Part shown: positions 1 to 8,752 of the stretch, in pieces
Numbering within the stretch: the first letter of the stretch is position 1
How the letters are laid out: each line of letters opens with the position of its first letter
Source: Paenibacillus spiritus
GTDB lineage: Bacteria > Bacillota > Bacilli > Paenibacillales > Paenibacillaceae
Direction: 5' to 3'
Assembly (NCBI RefSeq): GCF_008710135.1
Contig: NZ_VYKK01000004.1
Coordinates: 248,001 to 312,000, forward strand
DNA length: 64,000 bases
The notes under the pieces: generated by a model
What the model was told of the DNA's origin: nothing
Seen by the model: the letters and a program-made list of their open reading frames with translations, nothing else
Databases searched by the model: none
Made by a program: the position numbers and the translations under genes

Positions 1-410
1 GGCACCTGCGTCGTTACCGGGCTGGACCCGGTCACAATGCGCAGCCGCTTGCAGCCGAAGTGGCCCGGCATCTGCCGGCCGCCGCTGTTCGGGTCCTCCG
101 CCTTGGCGAATACGGACAGCATCAGCTCCCGGGGCGTCATTCCAACGGACAGCACAAAGGCATAATCGCGGTAATACGGCAGAAAATAATCGGTCTCGCG
201 GTCCAGCGCGAACGCCGCTCCCACCTGCGCCGCCTCCTGGCCGATGCCCGAGACGTGAAAATTGATCTTGCCCGCGCGCTGCAGCAGCAGACTGCGCTCA
301 TCGTACTTGCGCGCAAGCGTCATATATCGATACATGTCAAGCGCCTGGCCGTCGCTGAGGCCAAGCGGCGCATGCCGGTTGACCGTCTGAACCGTACTCT
401 GACTTTCCAT
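1..410 (-). CDS. bkdAA: Branched-chain 2-oxoacid dehydrogenase E1 alpha subunit (3' part outside the window)
   Basis: Thiamine-diphosphate-dependent E1 alpha subunit, which decarboxylates branched 2-oxoacids from Val, Ile and Leu. The first 136 codons are present. ATG is at 410 behind GGGAGG. The translation contains GQEAAQVGAAFAL, PNSGGRQMPGHFG and RIVTGSSPVTTQVP, blocks I recognise from the Bacillus BkdAA family rather than PdhA. It lies 148 bp downstream of a lipoamide dehydrogenase gene on the same strand, the lpdV-bkdAA order of the Bacillus bkd operon. The TPP-binding region lies beyond the window edge, so that half cannot be checked. Confidence 0.88.
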   Translation of the reverse strand, partial: MESQSTVQTVNRHAPLGLSDGQALDMYRYMTLARKYDERSLLLQRAGKINFHVSGIGQEAAQVGAAFALDRETDYFLPYYRDYAFVLSVGMTPRELMLSVFAKAEDPNSGGRQMPGHFGCKRLRIVTGSSPVTTQV

Positions 411-557
411 AGCGGAGAACCTCCCAAGTCCTGATCTGATCTTAAAACCAGGTACTAAAACCTGATCAGTTCCATTATACCGCCATTGCCCGAGAAAAGA
501 AACGAGAACGAAGGCTCCTATCTTTCCTAGGAGACCCTGGTTCCCGTCGCTGCCCTC

Positions 558-1979
558 TTATATGCCGATGGCCCGGCTGTCCACGGCCAGCATCGCCTCG
601 CCCAGAATCTCCGACAGGGTCGGATGGGCGTGTACCATCTCTCCGACCTCCCACGGCGTCGCGTCCAGGAACTGGGCCAGCGCCGCCTCTCCGATGAGGT
701 CCGTCACATGGGGACCGATCATCTGAACGCCGAGAATATCGCCGCTGGCCTTGTCGGCGACCACTTTGACGAAGCCTTCCTTAGCCCCGTGCACCAGCGC
801 TTTCCCGATCGCCGAGAACGGGAATTTGCCGACCGCCGTCTCCCGTCCCTGCGCCTTCGCTTCCTCCTCGGTAATCCCGACGCTCGCCACCTCCGGTCGG
901 GAGTAGACGCAGCGCGGCACCAGGTGCGCTTTGTACGGATGCGCCGGCTCTCCGGCCAAGTGGGCCGCCGCGATGATTCCCTCATGGCTCGCCGCATGGG
1001 CCAGCTGAAGGCCGCCGATGCAGTCGCCGATGGCGTAGATATGCGGCTCCGCTGTCTGCATCATTTCGTTCACTTCAATGACTCCGCTCCCGAAGCGGAC
1101 ATCTGTATTCTCAAGCCCGATGCCCTCGACATTTGCCGTACGGCCGACCGACACCAGCACCTTTTCTGCGGCGAGCGTCTCGGTCTTCCCGCCCCGAAGC
1201 ACCTCAAGCTCGACGCCGGTACCGACCTTGCGGCAAGCGTCCGCTCCGACTTCCGCGCCCGTAAGCACCCGGACGCCGCGCTTCTTGAGAAGCCGCTCCA
1301 GCTCCTTCGCCACCTCGGCATCCTCCCGGGGCAGGAGCTGCGGCCCGGCTTCCGCGATTGTGACCTCAACGCCAAAATCGGCCAGCATCGACGCCCACTC
1401 GGCGCCGATCACCCCGCCGCCGACGATGAGCATCGACGCGGGAAGCTCGTCCAGCAGCAGCGCTTCCTCGCTGCTCAGAATCCGCTCGCCGTCCGGCTCC
1501 AGGCCCGGCAGCACCCGCGGCTTCGAGCCGGTCGCCAGGATAAGATGGGACGGCACGACCGTCTCCATTTCTCCGTCTTCCAGCTCTACCGCCACCGCTC
1601 CGCTGCGGGGCGAGAAGATGGACGGCCCGATCACGCGGCCCTGCCCGCGCAGGACCTGAATTTTATTTTTGCGCATCAAGTACTGCACGCCCTGATGAAG
1701 CTGTTCTACAATCGTCTCCTTGCGCCGCTGCACACCGGGGAACACGAGCCGCACGCCGGACGTTTCGATGCCGTACTGTTCGCTCTCCTTCATCTCCGCA
1801 TACAGCTCCGCGCTGCGCAGCAGCGCCTTGCTCGGAATGCAGCCCCGGTGCAGACAGGTGCCGCCGAGCTTGTCCCGTTCGATCACAACGACTGATTTGC
1901 CGAGCTGGGCGGCGCGGATCGCCGCCACATACCCGCCGGTTCCCCCGCCGAGCACGGCCACATCGCATGTAATGGTCAT
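558..1979 (-). CDS. lpdV: Dihydrolipoamide dehydrogenase (E3)
   Basis: FAD flavoprotein of 473 residues that reoxidises the lipoyl groups of 2-oxoacid dehydrogenase complexes using NAD+. It shows the N-terminal FAD fold (VAVLGGGTGGY), the redox disulfide motif GGTCLHRGCIPSKALL, the NAD fold (LIVGGGVIGAEWASML), and the C-terminal His-Glu pair in HAHPTLSE. ATG at 1979 was chosen because GGAGG lies about 10 nt upstream and the protein then begins directly with the FAD fold. A longer in-frame reading to 2192 has no family support and crosses the terminator at 2095-2118. The bkdAA gene follows, so this is probably the dedicated E3 of the branched-chain complex. Confidence 0.93.
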   Translation of the reverse strand: MTITCDVAVLGGGTGGYVAAIRAAQLGKSVVVIERDKLGGTCLHRGCIPSKALLRSAELYAEMKESEQYGIETSGVRLVFPGVQRRKETIVEQLHQGVQYLMRKNKIQVLRGQGRVIGPSIFSPRSGAVAVELEDGEMETVVPSHLILATGSKPRVLPGLEPDGERILSSEEALLLDELPASMLIVGGGVIGAEWASMLADFGVEVTIAEAGPQLLPREDAEVAKELERLLKKRGVRVLTGAEVGADACRKVGTGVELEVLRGGKTETLAAEKVLVSVGRTANVEGIGLENTDVRFGSGVIEVNEMMQTAEPHIYAIGDCIGGLQLAHAASHEGIIAAAHLAGEPAHPYKAHLVPRCVYSRPEVASVGITEEEAKAQGRETAVGKFPFSAIGKALVHGAKEGFVKVVADKASGDILGVQMIGPHVTDLIGEAALAQFLDATPWEVGEMVHAHPTLSEILGEAMLAVDSRAIGI

Positions 1980-2034
1980 AGCTTGATTATCCTCCAATCC
2001 TATGTATCCAGACTCTATCCTCTTTCGCTCTATT

Positions 2035-2063
2035 ATTGTACTCGGTTTTGACGGCGCCACCAA
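2035..2063 (-). promoter_or_regulatory. Candidate sigma-A promoter for lpdV-bkd
   Basis: On the minus strand, TTGGTG and TACAAT are separated by exactly 17 bp, 55 nt upstream of the lpdV start. No sigma-54 -12/-24 element, the type used by the B. subtilis bkd operon, was seen here. Assigned from spacing and resemblance only. Confidence 0.4.
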
Positions 2064-2094
2064 GCGGCGGGTATTCCGGTTTCTCCGGACATGC

Positions 2095-2118
2095 AAAAGG
2101 GCGCCTCCGGCGCCCTTC
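2095..2118 (-). terminator. Rho-independent terminator of the DUF5071 gene
   Basis: Perfect inverted repeat AAGGGCGCC/GGCGCCCTT with a 3-nt loop, followed on the minus strand by four T residues. It lies directly after the stop codon at 2122 and separates this unit from the bkd promoter. Confidence 0.75.
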
Positions 2119-2121
2119 CTT

Positions 2122-2529
2122 CTAAATGTCAAACTTGTCGTACTTCTCCATATGCGCCAGAATTTCTGCCGCCTCTTCCGCCGCCAATTCATCCCTTTCG
2201 CCCCGGGTAGGATGGAAAGCCAGCCTTCTTAAATCCGGCTCCATCTCCGCCAACACTGCCATCGGTAATTTCTTGACCAGTTCGACAAGGATGGCATATT
2301 TCCAACAGTCATCATCAGAGGCAAAGATTTCTCTAAGATAAGGGATCAATTCATGGCCTAAAGGCAGCAATAATTCCCCGATGTCTCGAGCTACCGGCCA
2401 ATTGCAGTCCTGGGTCCATTCCAACAAATCGGGTACAAGGTCACGAAGGAGACGAACATCCAGGTTCTTCAACTTGTTCACCGAGTCAGTATCCATCTTA
2501 TCCTTCGGAATAAGTTCTCTTACATCCAC
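2122..2529 (-). CDS. DUF5071 family protein
   Basis: A 135-residue soluble protein without membrane segments. The N-terminal LIPKDKMD and the central block LLEWTQDCNWPVA followed by SDDDCWKYAIL are what I recognise as the DUF5071 family, whose function is unknown. The start is ambiguous. GTG at 2529 has GGGA 6 nt upstream, while GTG at 2541 has no clear ribosome site. The gene begins 17 bp after the ABC exporter gene on the same strand and may be read with it. A strong terminator follows. Helical, repeat-like composition is all that can be added. Confidence 0.75.
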   Translation of the reverse strand: MDVRELIPKDKMDTDSVNKLKNLDVRLLRDLVPDLLEWTQDCNWPVARDIGELLLPLGHELIPYLREIFASDDDCWKYAILVELVKKLPMAVLAEMEPDLRRLAFHPTRGERDELAAEEAAEILAHMEKYDKFDI

Positions 2530-2545
2530 TAACGTTCCCACTTTC

Positions 2546-4399
2546 TTAATGGTGGTCTTCTCCCTGCTCTTCCTCTTCTCCCCCGCTCACCAGCTCCGCA
2601 TACAGTCCGGGCACTCCCGCCAGCTCTTCATGGGTGCCCTGCTGGACAATCCGGCCGCCCTGCATGACCAGAATCCGGTCCGCGCGGCGGATCGTGCCGA
2701 GCCGGTGGGCAATGACGAAGCTCGTCCGCCCCTTCATAAGCGCCAGCAGCCCTTCCTGGATTTTCACTTCCGTTACGGTGTCAATACTGCTTGTCGCCTC
2801 GTCCAGGACCAGGATAGCCGGGTCCGCCAGAATGGCGCGCGCGATCGCCAGCAGCTGCCGCTGGCCCTGGCTGATGCCGCTTCCGCCCGTCTCCAGCATA
2901 TGGTCGTATCCGCCCGGAAGCCGCGTGATGAAGGAATGGGCGTTGGCCGCTATCGCGGCGCGCTCCACCTCTTCATCCGAAGCGTCCAGCCGGCCGTAGC
3001 GGATATTGTCCCGGATCGTTCCCTTGAACAGGAACGTATCCTGCAGCACGAACGCCATCTGGCTCCGCAGGCTCTCCCGCGTCACTCCCGACAGGTCCCT
3101 GCCGTCTACGGCAATTTGTCCTTTATCCGGTTCATAGAACCGGCAGAGCAGGCCGATCAGCGTCGTTTTGCCGGCACCGGTCGGACCGACCAGCGCCACC
3201 GTCTCGCCCGGCTTGGCCTTGAACGTAATGTCCGACAGGTTCTCCCGCTCTCCGTCGTACGAGAACGATACCCCCTGGAAGGAGACCGCTCCCTGAACAG
3301 CCGGCAGAGCCGACGCTCCCTTCTCCCAAGCGGCCTCCGTCTCCTCGGCCAGCACTTCAAATACCCGCTCGGCCCCGGCTATCGCCGACAGCAGCGTGTT
3401 CCATTGGTTGGCCAGGTCATTGAGCGGCCGGGTGAACTGGCGGGTGTACTCCACGAAGACGAGAATCGTTCCCACCGTCACCGAGCCGTGAACCGCCAGG
3501 ATGCCGCCGACGCCGGCAACGATGGCGAAGCTGAGGTTGTTCAGACTGTTCATCAGCTTCGGAATAAAGCCCGAAATCACCTGCGCCCAGTAGCCCGACA
3601 GCATGATCCGCCGGTTGCGCTCTGCGAAATCCTCAATCACCCGTTCCTCCTGGGAAAAAGCCTTGATCAGCCGCTGGCCTGACAGCGTCTCCTCGATAAA
3701 TCCGTTCAACTCGCCCATGCTGCGCTGGCGTTCCTTGAAGAGCGGACCGGTGCGGCGGGTAATCCACCGCATCCCGAGCGCCATCAGCGGGACCACGATG
3801 AACGTCAGCAGCGTCAGAAGCGGGCTTAACCACAGCATGACCGAGACCGTGCCTACCAGCGTTAAGACGCTGGAGAAAATCTGGATGGCCGAGCTGTTCA
3901 GCGTCGAGCTGACGCTCTCGATATCATTCGTCAGCCGGCTCATAATTTCGCCCTGCTGCCGCCGGTTGAAGAACGGAATCGGCAGCCGGTGCAGATGGCG
4001 GAACAGGTCTGTCCGCATCCGGTAGACCGTCTCCTGGGCGATGTCGATCATCCAGATGTTCTGGAGCCAGGAACTGACGGCATACCCGACGTAGACCGCC
4101 GTCAGCGCTCCGAGGAACCGGGGCCAATGCTCCCCGCCGCCCCCGAGATAGGTATCCACCGCCCGCCCGATCATATACGGGGCCAGCAGAGAGAGGCCCG
4201 AGCTTAGAACGACCATGAACAGAACCAGCCCCAGCTTCGCTCTGCGCTTCGCCAGATAGCTCCATATGCGGGCCAGCGTGCCGTTATAGTCCTTGGCCTT
4301 GGCTGCCTTCGGTCCTCTCCCCGAAGACAGCCCCCGGCTTTCGCCAAGCGTGAAGGCCGGCCTCGGGTGCCTGAACGGTTCAATCAGTTCCTTGAGCAT
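2546..4399 (-). CDS. ABC exporter half-transporter, canonical-site subunit (YfiC/BmrD-like)
   Basis: Membrane-embedded drug or lipid exporter subunit of 617 residues. A six-helix transmembrane domain spans roughly residues 50-340, followed by an ATPase domain with Walker A GPTGAGKTTL, signature ISQGQRQ, Walker B ILVLDEATSS with the catalytic Glu, and the switch His in FVIAHRL. It overlaps the upstream partner gene by 20 nt, showing tight co-translation. The ATG at 4399 has GGAGG 6 nt upstream. By comparison with BmrCD and TM287/288 it should form a heterodimer with the neighbour. The substrate cannot be read from sequence. Confidence 0.88.
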   Translation of the reverse strand: MLKELIEPFRHPRPAFTLGESRGLSSGRGPKAAKAKDYNGTLARIWSYLAKRRAKLGLVLFMVVLSSGLSLLAPYMIGRAVDTYLGGGGEHWPRFLGALTAVYVGYAVSSWLQNIWMIDIAQETVYRMRTDLFRHLHRLPIPFFNRRQQGEIMSRLTNDIESVSSTLNSSAIQIFSSVLTLVGTVSVMLWLSPLLTLLTFIVVPLMALGMRWITRRTGPLFKERQRSMGELNGFIEETLSGQRLIKAFSQEERVIEDFAERNRRIMLSGYWAQVISGFIPKLMNSLNNLSFAIVAGVGGILAVHGSVTVGTILVFVEYTRQFTRPLNDLANQWNTLLSAIAGAERVFEVLAEETEAAWEKGASALPAVQGAVSFQGVSFSYDGERENLSDITFKAKPGETVALVGPTGAGKTTLIGLLCRFYEPDKGQIAVDGRDLSGVTRESLRSQMAFVLQDTFLFKGTIRDNIRYGRLDASDEEVERAAIAANAHSFITRLPGGYDHMLETGGSGISQGQRQLLAIARAILADPAILVLDEATSSIDTVTEVKIQEGLLALMKGRTSFVIAHRLGTIRRADRILVMQGGRIVQQGTHEELAGVPGLYAELVSGGEEEEQGEDHH

Positions 4400-6179
4400 G
4401 GCGCGCCTCCTCTCCCGCCGCCGGTGCCGGAGCTTGGGATTCCCAGATGGTCCGGTACAGGGCGGACTGCTTCATCAAGTCGTCATGCGTGCCTTCGGCT
4501 TCAAGCCTGCCGTCCTCCAGCAGAAGAATCCGGTCGCAGGAACGGGTGGAGCTGATTTTCTGGGTAATCAGAAAAGTCGTGCAGGACAGGCTCTCCAGCG
4601 CCTTCAGCAGCCTTCCTTCCGTCACCGCGTCGAGCGCGCTCGTGCTGTCGTCCAGAATCAGAATCGCCGGACGGCGCACCAGCGCCCGGGCAATGCCCAG
4701 ACGCTGCTTCTGTCCGCCCGAGAGGTTCACCCCGCGCTGGCCAAGCCGCGTCTCATAGCCTTCGGGCAGGCTCCGGATCGTCTCCGCAATCTGGGCCGCC
4801 TCGGCGGCGCGCCCGATTTCTTCCGGCGAAGCATCCGGCTTGCCCCAGGCGATATTCTCCCGGATCGTGCCGGAGAACAGCAGCGCCTCCTGCGGCGCAT
4901 AGCCGATCATGCCCCGGAGCCGGGACTCGTCCATGCTCCGAACATCCTCGCCGTTCACGAGCACCCGCCCGGCGGACGGCTCATAAAGCCTCGGGATGAG
5001 GGCGACAAGCGACGATTTGCCCGAGCCGGTCGCCCCCATGACTGCAACCCGTTCGCCGGGACGCACCCGGAACGAAATGTCGCTAAGGATTGGAATGTCG
5101 CTCCCGGGGTAGCAAAAGCTGACATGCTCAAATACGACCGCGCCCTGGCCCGCTTCGGACTCCACCCGGATATCCTCGGCGGAAGTCAAGGAAGCCGCAG
5201 ACAGGCCGGAGAGATCAGCACGGTTCTCGCCGCTTCCCTCTTCGGCTTCCATGACCTCGCGGATGCGCTGCACGGAAGCCCGGGCCTTGGAATAGGTCAC
5301 CACAATGCCCGACAGCGCCGACAAGGCGCCGATGGTCCGCAGGCAGTAGTTCACGACCGCCACGGTCTCGCCGAGCGTTGCGCTTCCGACCTCAATCTGC
5401 ACCCGTCCGAACCAGAGCACGAGAATGACGGCTCCGTTCATCATCAGCATCAGAATCGGCGCGCTTGTCTCCGTCAGCTTCAGCGCCCGGACACTGCTGC
5501 GCATCAGCCCGAGGCTGGCTTCGCCGAAACGGGCGATCTCATGCCCGGTGCGGACAAAAGCGCGGATCAGTGCGATGCCGGTCAGGTTCTCCTGAATCAC
5601 GCCGTTCACGCTGTCCAGCCGCTCCTGCACCGCCTTGAAGCGGTGTGCGGCCATCCGCATGGAGAGATAGAGAAATCCAAGCAGCAGCGGCACCGTCAGG
5701 GCCAGCCAGACGCCGAGTCCCGCGTGGACCACCAGCGCCATGACCACGCTTCCGATTACGACCAGCGGAATCCGGGTCATGAACCGGAGACTCATGAAGA
5801 GGGTATCCTGAAGCTGGCCGACATCCCCCGTCAGCCGGGTAATCAGCGAAGAAGTCGCGAACCGGCTGAACGTCTCGTAGCTGAACCGCTGAATCCGCGA
5901 GTAGAGCTTGTCCCGAAGATCGAACGCGAACCCCTGGCTTGTGTGCGCAGCGAAGAAGGAGCTCAGAATGCCCGCGGCAAAAGCGACCGCAGCGCTTGCC
6001 AGCAGCACTCCGCCCCACATCCAGACCGTTCCGGCGTCCCGCTGCCGGATGCCTTCATCAATAATCTTTGAAATCAGCAGCGGCTGGGACAATTCCACCG
6101 CCAGCTCCATCAGCATCATTGCCAGCGAGGCGGCCGCCGCGACTTTGTATTTTCGGATAAAAGGAATGATGACCGACAT
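4380..6179 (-). CDS. ABC exporter half-transporter, degenerate-site subunit (YfiB/BmrC-like)
   Basis: 599 residues with a six-helix membrane domain and an ATPase domain. Walker A is MGATGSGKSSL and the signature is LSGGQKQ. Walker B ends in LILDDSTSALD, with Asp in place of the catalytic Glu, and the switch His is Gln in FLITQKI. Both changes are typical of the non-hydrolysing site in asymmetric heterodimeric exporters, so this pairs with the canonical subunit encoded downstream with a 20-nt overlap. ATG 6179 follows GGGAG by about 8 nt. A 68-codon gene starts the same unit 17 bp upstream. Confidence 0.88.
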   Translation of the reverse strand: MSVIIPFIRKYKVAAAASLAMMLMELAVELSQPLLISKIIDEGIRQRDAGTVWMWGGVLLASAAVAFAAGILSSFFAAHTSQGFAFDLRDKLYSRIQRFSYETFSRFATSSLITRLTGDVGQLQDTLFMSLRFMTRIPLVVIGSVVMALVVHAGLGVWLALTVPLLLGFLYLSMRMAAHRFKAVQERLDSVNGVIQENLTGIALIRAFVRTGHEIARFGEASLGLMRSSVRALKLTETSAPILMLMMNGAVILVLWFGRVQIEVGSATLGETVAVVNYCLRTIGALSALSGIVVTYSKARASVQRIREVMEAEEGSGENRADLSGLSAASLTSAEDIRVESEAGQGAVVFEHVSFCYPGSDIPILSDISFRVRPGERVAVMGATGSGKSSLVALIPRLYEPSAGRVLVNGEDVRSMDESRLRGMIGYAPQEALLFSGTIRENIAWGKPDASPEEIGRAAEAAQIAETIRSLPEGYETRLGQRGVNLSGGQKQRLGIARALVRRPAILILDDSTSALDAVTEGRLLKALESLSCTTFLITQKISSTRSCDRILLLEDGRLEAEGTHDDLMKQSALYRTIWESQAPAPAAGEEARHAQGTD

Positions 6180-6196
6180 AGATGCATCTCCCGCAG

Positions 6197-6403
6197 TTAT
6201 TCGTACAGCGCGTCCTTCAGACGGGTAGACATGCCGCCCGTCCCCGCCGCCTTCAGCGCGGCCCGCCGCAGCGCCCGGTTGCTTCGTTCGCTCTCGGCCA
6301 GGGCTTCCAGCAGCTCGTCCAGCAATTCTTGCGTCTCTTGGCCGAGTGTTTCTCTTTCCTTGATGGAAGCCGCTTTGTCTCTCAAACCTTCCGTTTTGTC
6401 CAT
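6197..6403 (-). CDS. Small hypothetical coiled-coil protein heading the ABC exporter unit
   Basis: A 68-residue highly charged protein with a predicted helical middle (QELLDELLEALAESE) and a basic, Ala-rich C-terminal half. No signal peptide or membrane segment. It lies 17 bp upstream of the first exporter gene on the same strand, so it is probably co-transcribed. A purine-rich AAGAAGG lies about 12 nt before ATG 6403. I do not recognise a family. Confidence 0.55.
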   Translation of the reverse strand: MDKTEGLRDKAASIKERETLGQETQELLDELLEALAESERSNRALRRAALKAAGTGGMSTRLKDALYE

Positions 6404-6555
6404 GATTCTGTCCTGTCCTTCTTTCTTACCTCTGGAATACCCATAATCTTAGCAGATTGCGGAAGCCGGACCAACTGCCGCTTATGGGCTGGCCTCCTTG
6501 CCGCCAAATATGGTAGGCTGGATTGACTGCATTTTTTTGAAGGGACCGATGTACA

Positions 6556-7125
6556 GTGGCTCAGTTGTTTTTTAAATACGGATCGATGAACAGCGGCAAA
6601 TCCATCGAGATTTTGAAGGTCGCGCACAATTATGAAGAACAGGGAAAATCCGTCCTGATCTTTACTTCCTCGATCGACAACCGCGATGAAGTCGGTTATG
6701 TCTCCTCCCGGATCGGCCTGCGCCGGCAGGCCATCGCCGTTGACGAGAAGACGAATATGTATGAGCTTGTGGCCGCCCACCAGCCGAAGCCGCATTGCGT
6801 GCTCGTGGACGAGTGCCAATTCTTAAGCAAGCACAGCATTCTGGAGCTGGTCCGGATCGTGGACGAGCTGAATATACCCGTCATGGCCTTCGGCCTGAAG
6901 AATGACTTCCAGAACAACCTGTTCGAGGGCAGCCAATATATGCTCATCTACGCGGACAAAATCGAGGAAATGAAGACCATCTGCTGGTTCTGCGAACGCA
7001 AAGCCATCATGACGCTCCGCGTCGAGAACGGCAAGCCCGTCTACAGCGGCCGGCAGATCCAGATCGGCGGCAATGAAGCCTACTATCCGGTCTGCCGCAA
7101 ATGCCATAAGAATCCGCCGCTGTAA
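6556..7125 (+). CDS. tdk: Thymidine kinase (type II)
   Basis: Cytoplasmic salvage enzyme phosphorylating thymidine with ATP, 189 residues. The P-loop GSMNSGKS lies at residues 9-16, the Walker B-like VLVDECQFL near residue 81, and zinc ligands at Cys143/146 and Cys180/183 (CWFC, CRKC), matching the small tetrameric bacterial and human TK1-type family. The start is GTG at 6556 with GAAGGGA about 10 nt upstream. An ATG at 6549 is out of frame. It is transcribed divergently from the ABC exporter unit and convergently with the following hypothetical gene. Confidence 0.95.
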   Translation: MAQLFFKYGSMNSGKSIEILKVAHNYEEQGKSVLIFTSSIDNRDEVGYVSSRIGLRRQAIAVDEKTNMYELVAAHQPKPHCVLVDECQFLSKHSILELVRIVDELNIPVMAFGLKNDFQNNLFEGSQYMLIYADKIEEMKTICWFCERKAIMTLRVENGKPVYSGRQIQIGGNEAYYPVCRKCHKNPPL

Positions 7126-7134
7126 AGCGCGCTT

Positions 7135-7416
7135 CTAATCGTTCCTTCCCCGGCTCGAGCGAAGAGCAGCAAGCGCCCGCTCTTCGTCTTCGGGCCGGAC
7201 CCGGATCTCGTATTTCTGCTTGATTCCGCTGCCGCCTGTACCGGCGCGCTGGCCGAGCTCGCGCGCAGAAGCTTTCATCAGGGAACGGTGGCCGATGCCG
7301 GAAGCAGCCAGCGTATTTTTGGCAGACATATATTGGTCGAGGCTGAATGTGATCAGGACAGTACATCTCTCGGGCGGGATAATGAGGCCAGCCAGCTTCA
7401 TGAAGAGATTCTTCAC
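7135..7416 (-). CDS. Hypothetical protein, 93 aa
   Basis: Starts with GTG at 7416, three nt after the stop of the DinB-like gene, with GGGGTG 6 nt upstream. It begins with a short hydrophobic stretch (LFMKLAGLIIPP). The C-terminal YEIRVRPEDEERALAAL resembles the end of small putative signal-transducing proteins of the DUF2007 type, but I cannot assign it with confidence. Co-transcription with the DinB-like gene is likely from spacing. It converges with tdk 10 bp away, and no terminator hairpin is visible there. Confidence 0.6.
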   Translation of the reverse strand: MKNLFMKLAGLIIPPERCTVLITFSLDQYMSAKNTLAASGIGHRSLMKASARELGQRAGTGGSGIKQKYEIRVRPEDEERALAALRSSRGRND

Positions 7417-7419
7417 CGC

Positions 7420-7938
7420 TTACACCCCGTAGCGTTCTTCCAGAATACGGATATGATGACGTTCATGCCCGATCAGCATCAGCCACTGCGCTCTTGCCGA
7501 CAGCGGATTGCCGTTGACGATGCCTTTGTGCATCATCGCTTCTTCCGGCAGACTCTCCGCCAACGCCAGCGCCGCATCCCGAACCGTGCGGTAACGGGCC
7601 AGAAGCGTATCCAGTCCGGCTGCGTCGAAGCGGCCTTCCCGTACATAAAGGTTCTCCTCGAACCCCGGAAGCGGCTGCGATTCTCCCCTGGCCAGGCACA
7701 AGAGCCGGTAACTGAAGATCTGGACGCTGTCCGTCAGATGCCCCAGCACTTCCTTCACGCTCCATTTGCCTTCGGCATATCGGTATCCGGCCTGCTCTTC
7801 GCTCAGTCTCCCGAAACGGGCTATTAATTCGTCCGATTGGCTTCGGTAAATATCCGATAATTCTCCTTCTTCGGTTATTTGTTCCAGATAATGAGCGACA
7901 AAAATAGAATATTCATCTTTATCCAGCGCATCTCTCAT
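7420..7938 (-). CDS. DinB-like domain protein (putative metalloenzyme)
   Basis: 172-residue four-helix-bundle protein of the DinB/YfiT superfamily. The metal-binding histidines expected for the fold are in GHLTDS near residue 66 and GHERHHIRIL near residue 158. Members are often thiol transferases or of unknown function, so the substrate is not predicted. It is divergent from the Agr-like block, and the 71 bp between 7938 and the promoter at 8009 form the upstream region of that block. Confidence 0.8.
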   Translation of the reverse strand: MRDALDKDEYSIFVAHYLEQITEEGELSDIYRSQSDELIARFGRLSEEQAGYRYAEGKWSVKEVLGHLTDSVQIFSYRLLCLARGESQPLPGFEENLYVREGRFDAAGLDTLLARYRTVRDAALALAESLPEEAMMHKGIVNGNPLSARAQWLMLIGHERHHIRILEERYGV

Positions 7939-8008
7939 TCTGCACTTTCCTTTCCGGCCGTTTCCGCCTATGATTTAATGAGAACACCTGATTTCTTGCC
8001 TGTTTGTA

Positions 8009-8037
8009 TTGTTGAATTATATGAGATTCTGTATAAT
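8009..8037 (+). promoter_or_regulatory. Sigma-A promoter of Agr-like cassette 1
   Basis: TTGTTG and a perfect TATAAT are separated by 17 bp. The same promoter with the same spacing lies at 9857-9885 before cassette 2, and the sequence from the -35 through the first part of the leader is largely shared between the copies. Such conservation beside diverged coding sequence supports function. Confidence 0.75.
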
Positions 8038-8083
8038 GGTGGCAAGATTTCAATTGTTTAATCGGTTCGCGGGAGTGTATCCA

Positions 8084-8752
8084 TTGACTCAGTTTGTCCT
8101 GTTCATCCTGTTCTCGATCATTGAAGCATTCGCCCTGTTCTATCTGGCGTTCAAAATCTTCAAGATAGATTTGTACCCGAAGGAAATGGTCTTCGCCACC
8201 TTTATCATGGGATTCTTTTCGTATTTTTTGCGTCACGATTACAATCTGATCTATGTAGATATTACGCTTCAGTACACGCTTGCATTCTGTTTTCTCTGGA
8301 TGCTCTTCCGGATTCATCCGTTCTTCGCCTCCATCATGGTCAGCATGGCTTACCTGGCTTACATGTTCCTTCAGTCGCTGCTGTATCTGGTCATGACCTG
8401 GGTAGGCGCTTTCTCGATTGAAGGTCTGGACCCGATGATTCCTTCGTATGTTCTTCAGGTGCTGTCGGCAATTACAGGTGTAGCCTTGGGATTGTTTATC
8501 GAGAAGAAGCGCAAGGGCTTCGACTTCGTGCCCGACAAGCCGGATGTTAGGGTTCAGTTTAGCCGGAGGGACCGTATCCTCTTCGCTCTAAGCCTGCCCT
8601 CGCTGCTGTTTGTTCTGGCCATTCAATATTTCGCTTCAGATTTGGCCGAGTTCTTCTTCCTGATGCCTTTCTCTTATGCCGCTTTATTGTACGGATATAT
8701 GTATTTATCTTACAAGAAGGATCGTGGGGACGATGAATACTTTGGCGCATAA
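8084..8752 (+). CDS. Seven-helix membrane protein of Agr-like cassette 1, candidate autoinducer receptor
   Basis: 222 residues, nearly all hydrophobic. By eye there are five membrane helices in residues 1-140, a basic cytoplasmic loop with KKRKGFDFVPDK, two more helices, and a short charged tail. There is no kinase, HAMP or receiver domain. TTG 8084 was chosen because GGGAG lies 8 nt upstream. An in-frame TTG at 8009 lies inside the promoter, and the homologue in cassette 2 then has exactly the same length. It overlaps agrB by 20 nt. Its place in an agr unit suggests a sensor that replaces AgrC, but that is inference. I recognise no named family. Confidence 0.82.
   Translation: MTQFVLFILFSIIEAFALFYLAFKIFKIDLYPKEMVFATFIMGFFSYFLRHDYNLIYVDITLQYTLAFCFLWMLFRIHPFFASIMVSMAYLAYMFLQSLLYLVMTWVGAFSIEGLDPMIPSYVLQVLSAITGVALGLFIEKKRKGFDFVPDKPDVRVQFSRRDRILFALSLPSLLFVLAIQYFASDLAEFFFLMPFSYAALLYGYMYLSYKKDRGDDEYFGA

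Noticed and set aside
412..557. Small gene between lpdV and bkdAA
   Set aside because: No frame with a ribosome site; the gap holds only weak inverted repeats such as CTCCTA/TAGGAG near 514-530.
4293..6071. Plus-strand frame of nearly 600 codons opposite the ABC exporter gene
   Set aside because: Codon shadow in GC-rich sequence; the exporter motifs on the minus strand are complete.
8009..8083. Extended start (in-frame TTG at 8009) for the first membrane protein, adding 25 residues
   Set aside because: It lies within the TTGTTG/TATAAT promoter, and the homologue in cassette 2 has its start at the equivalent of 8084 behind the same ribosome site.
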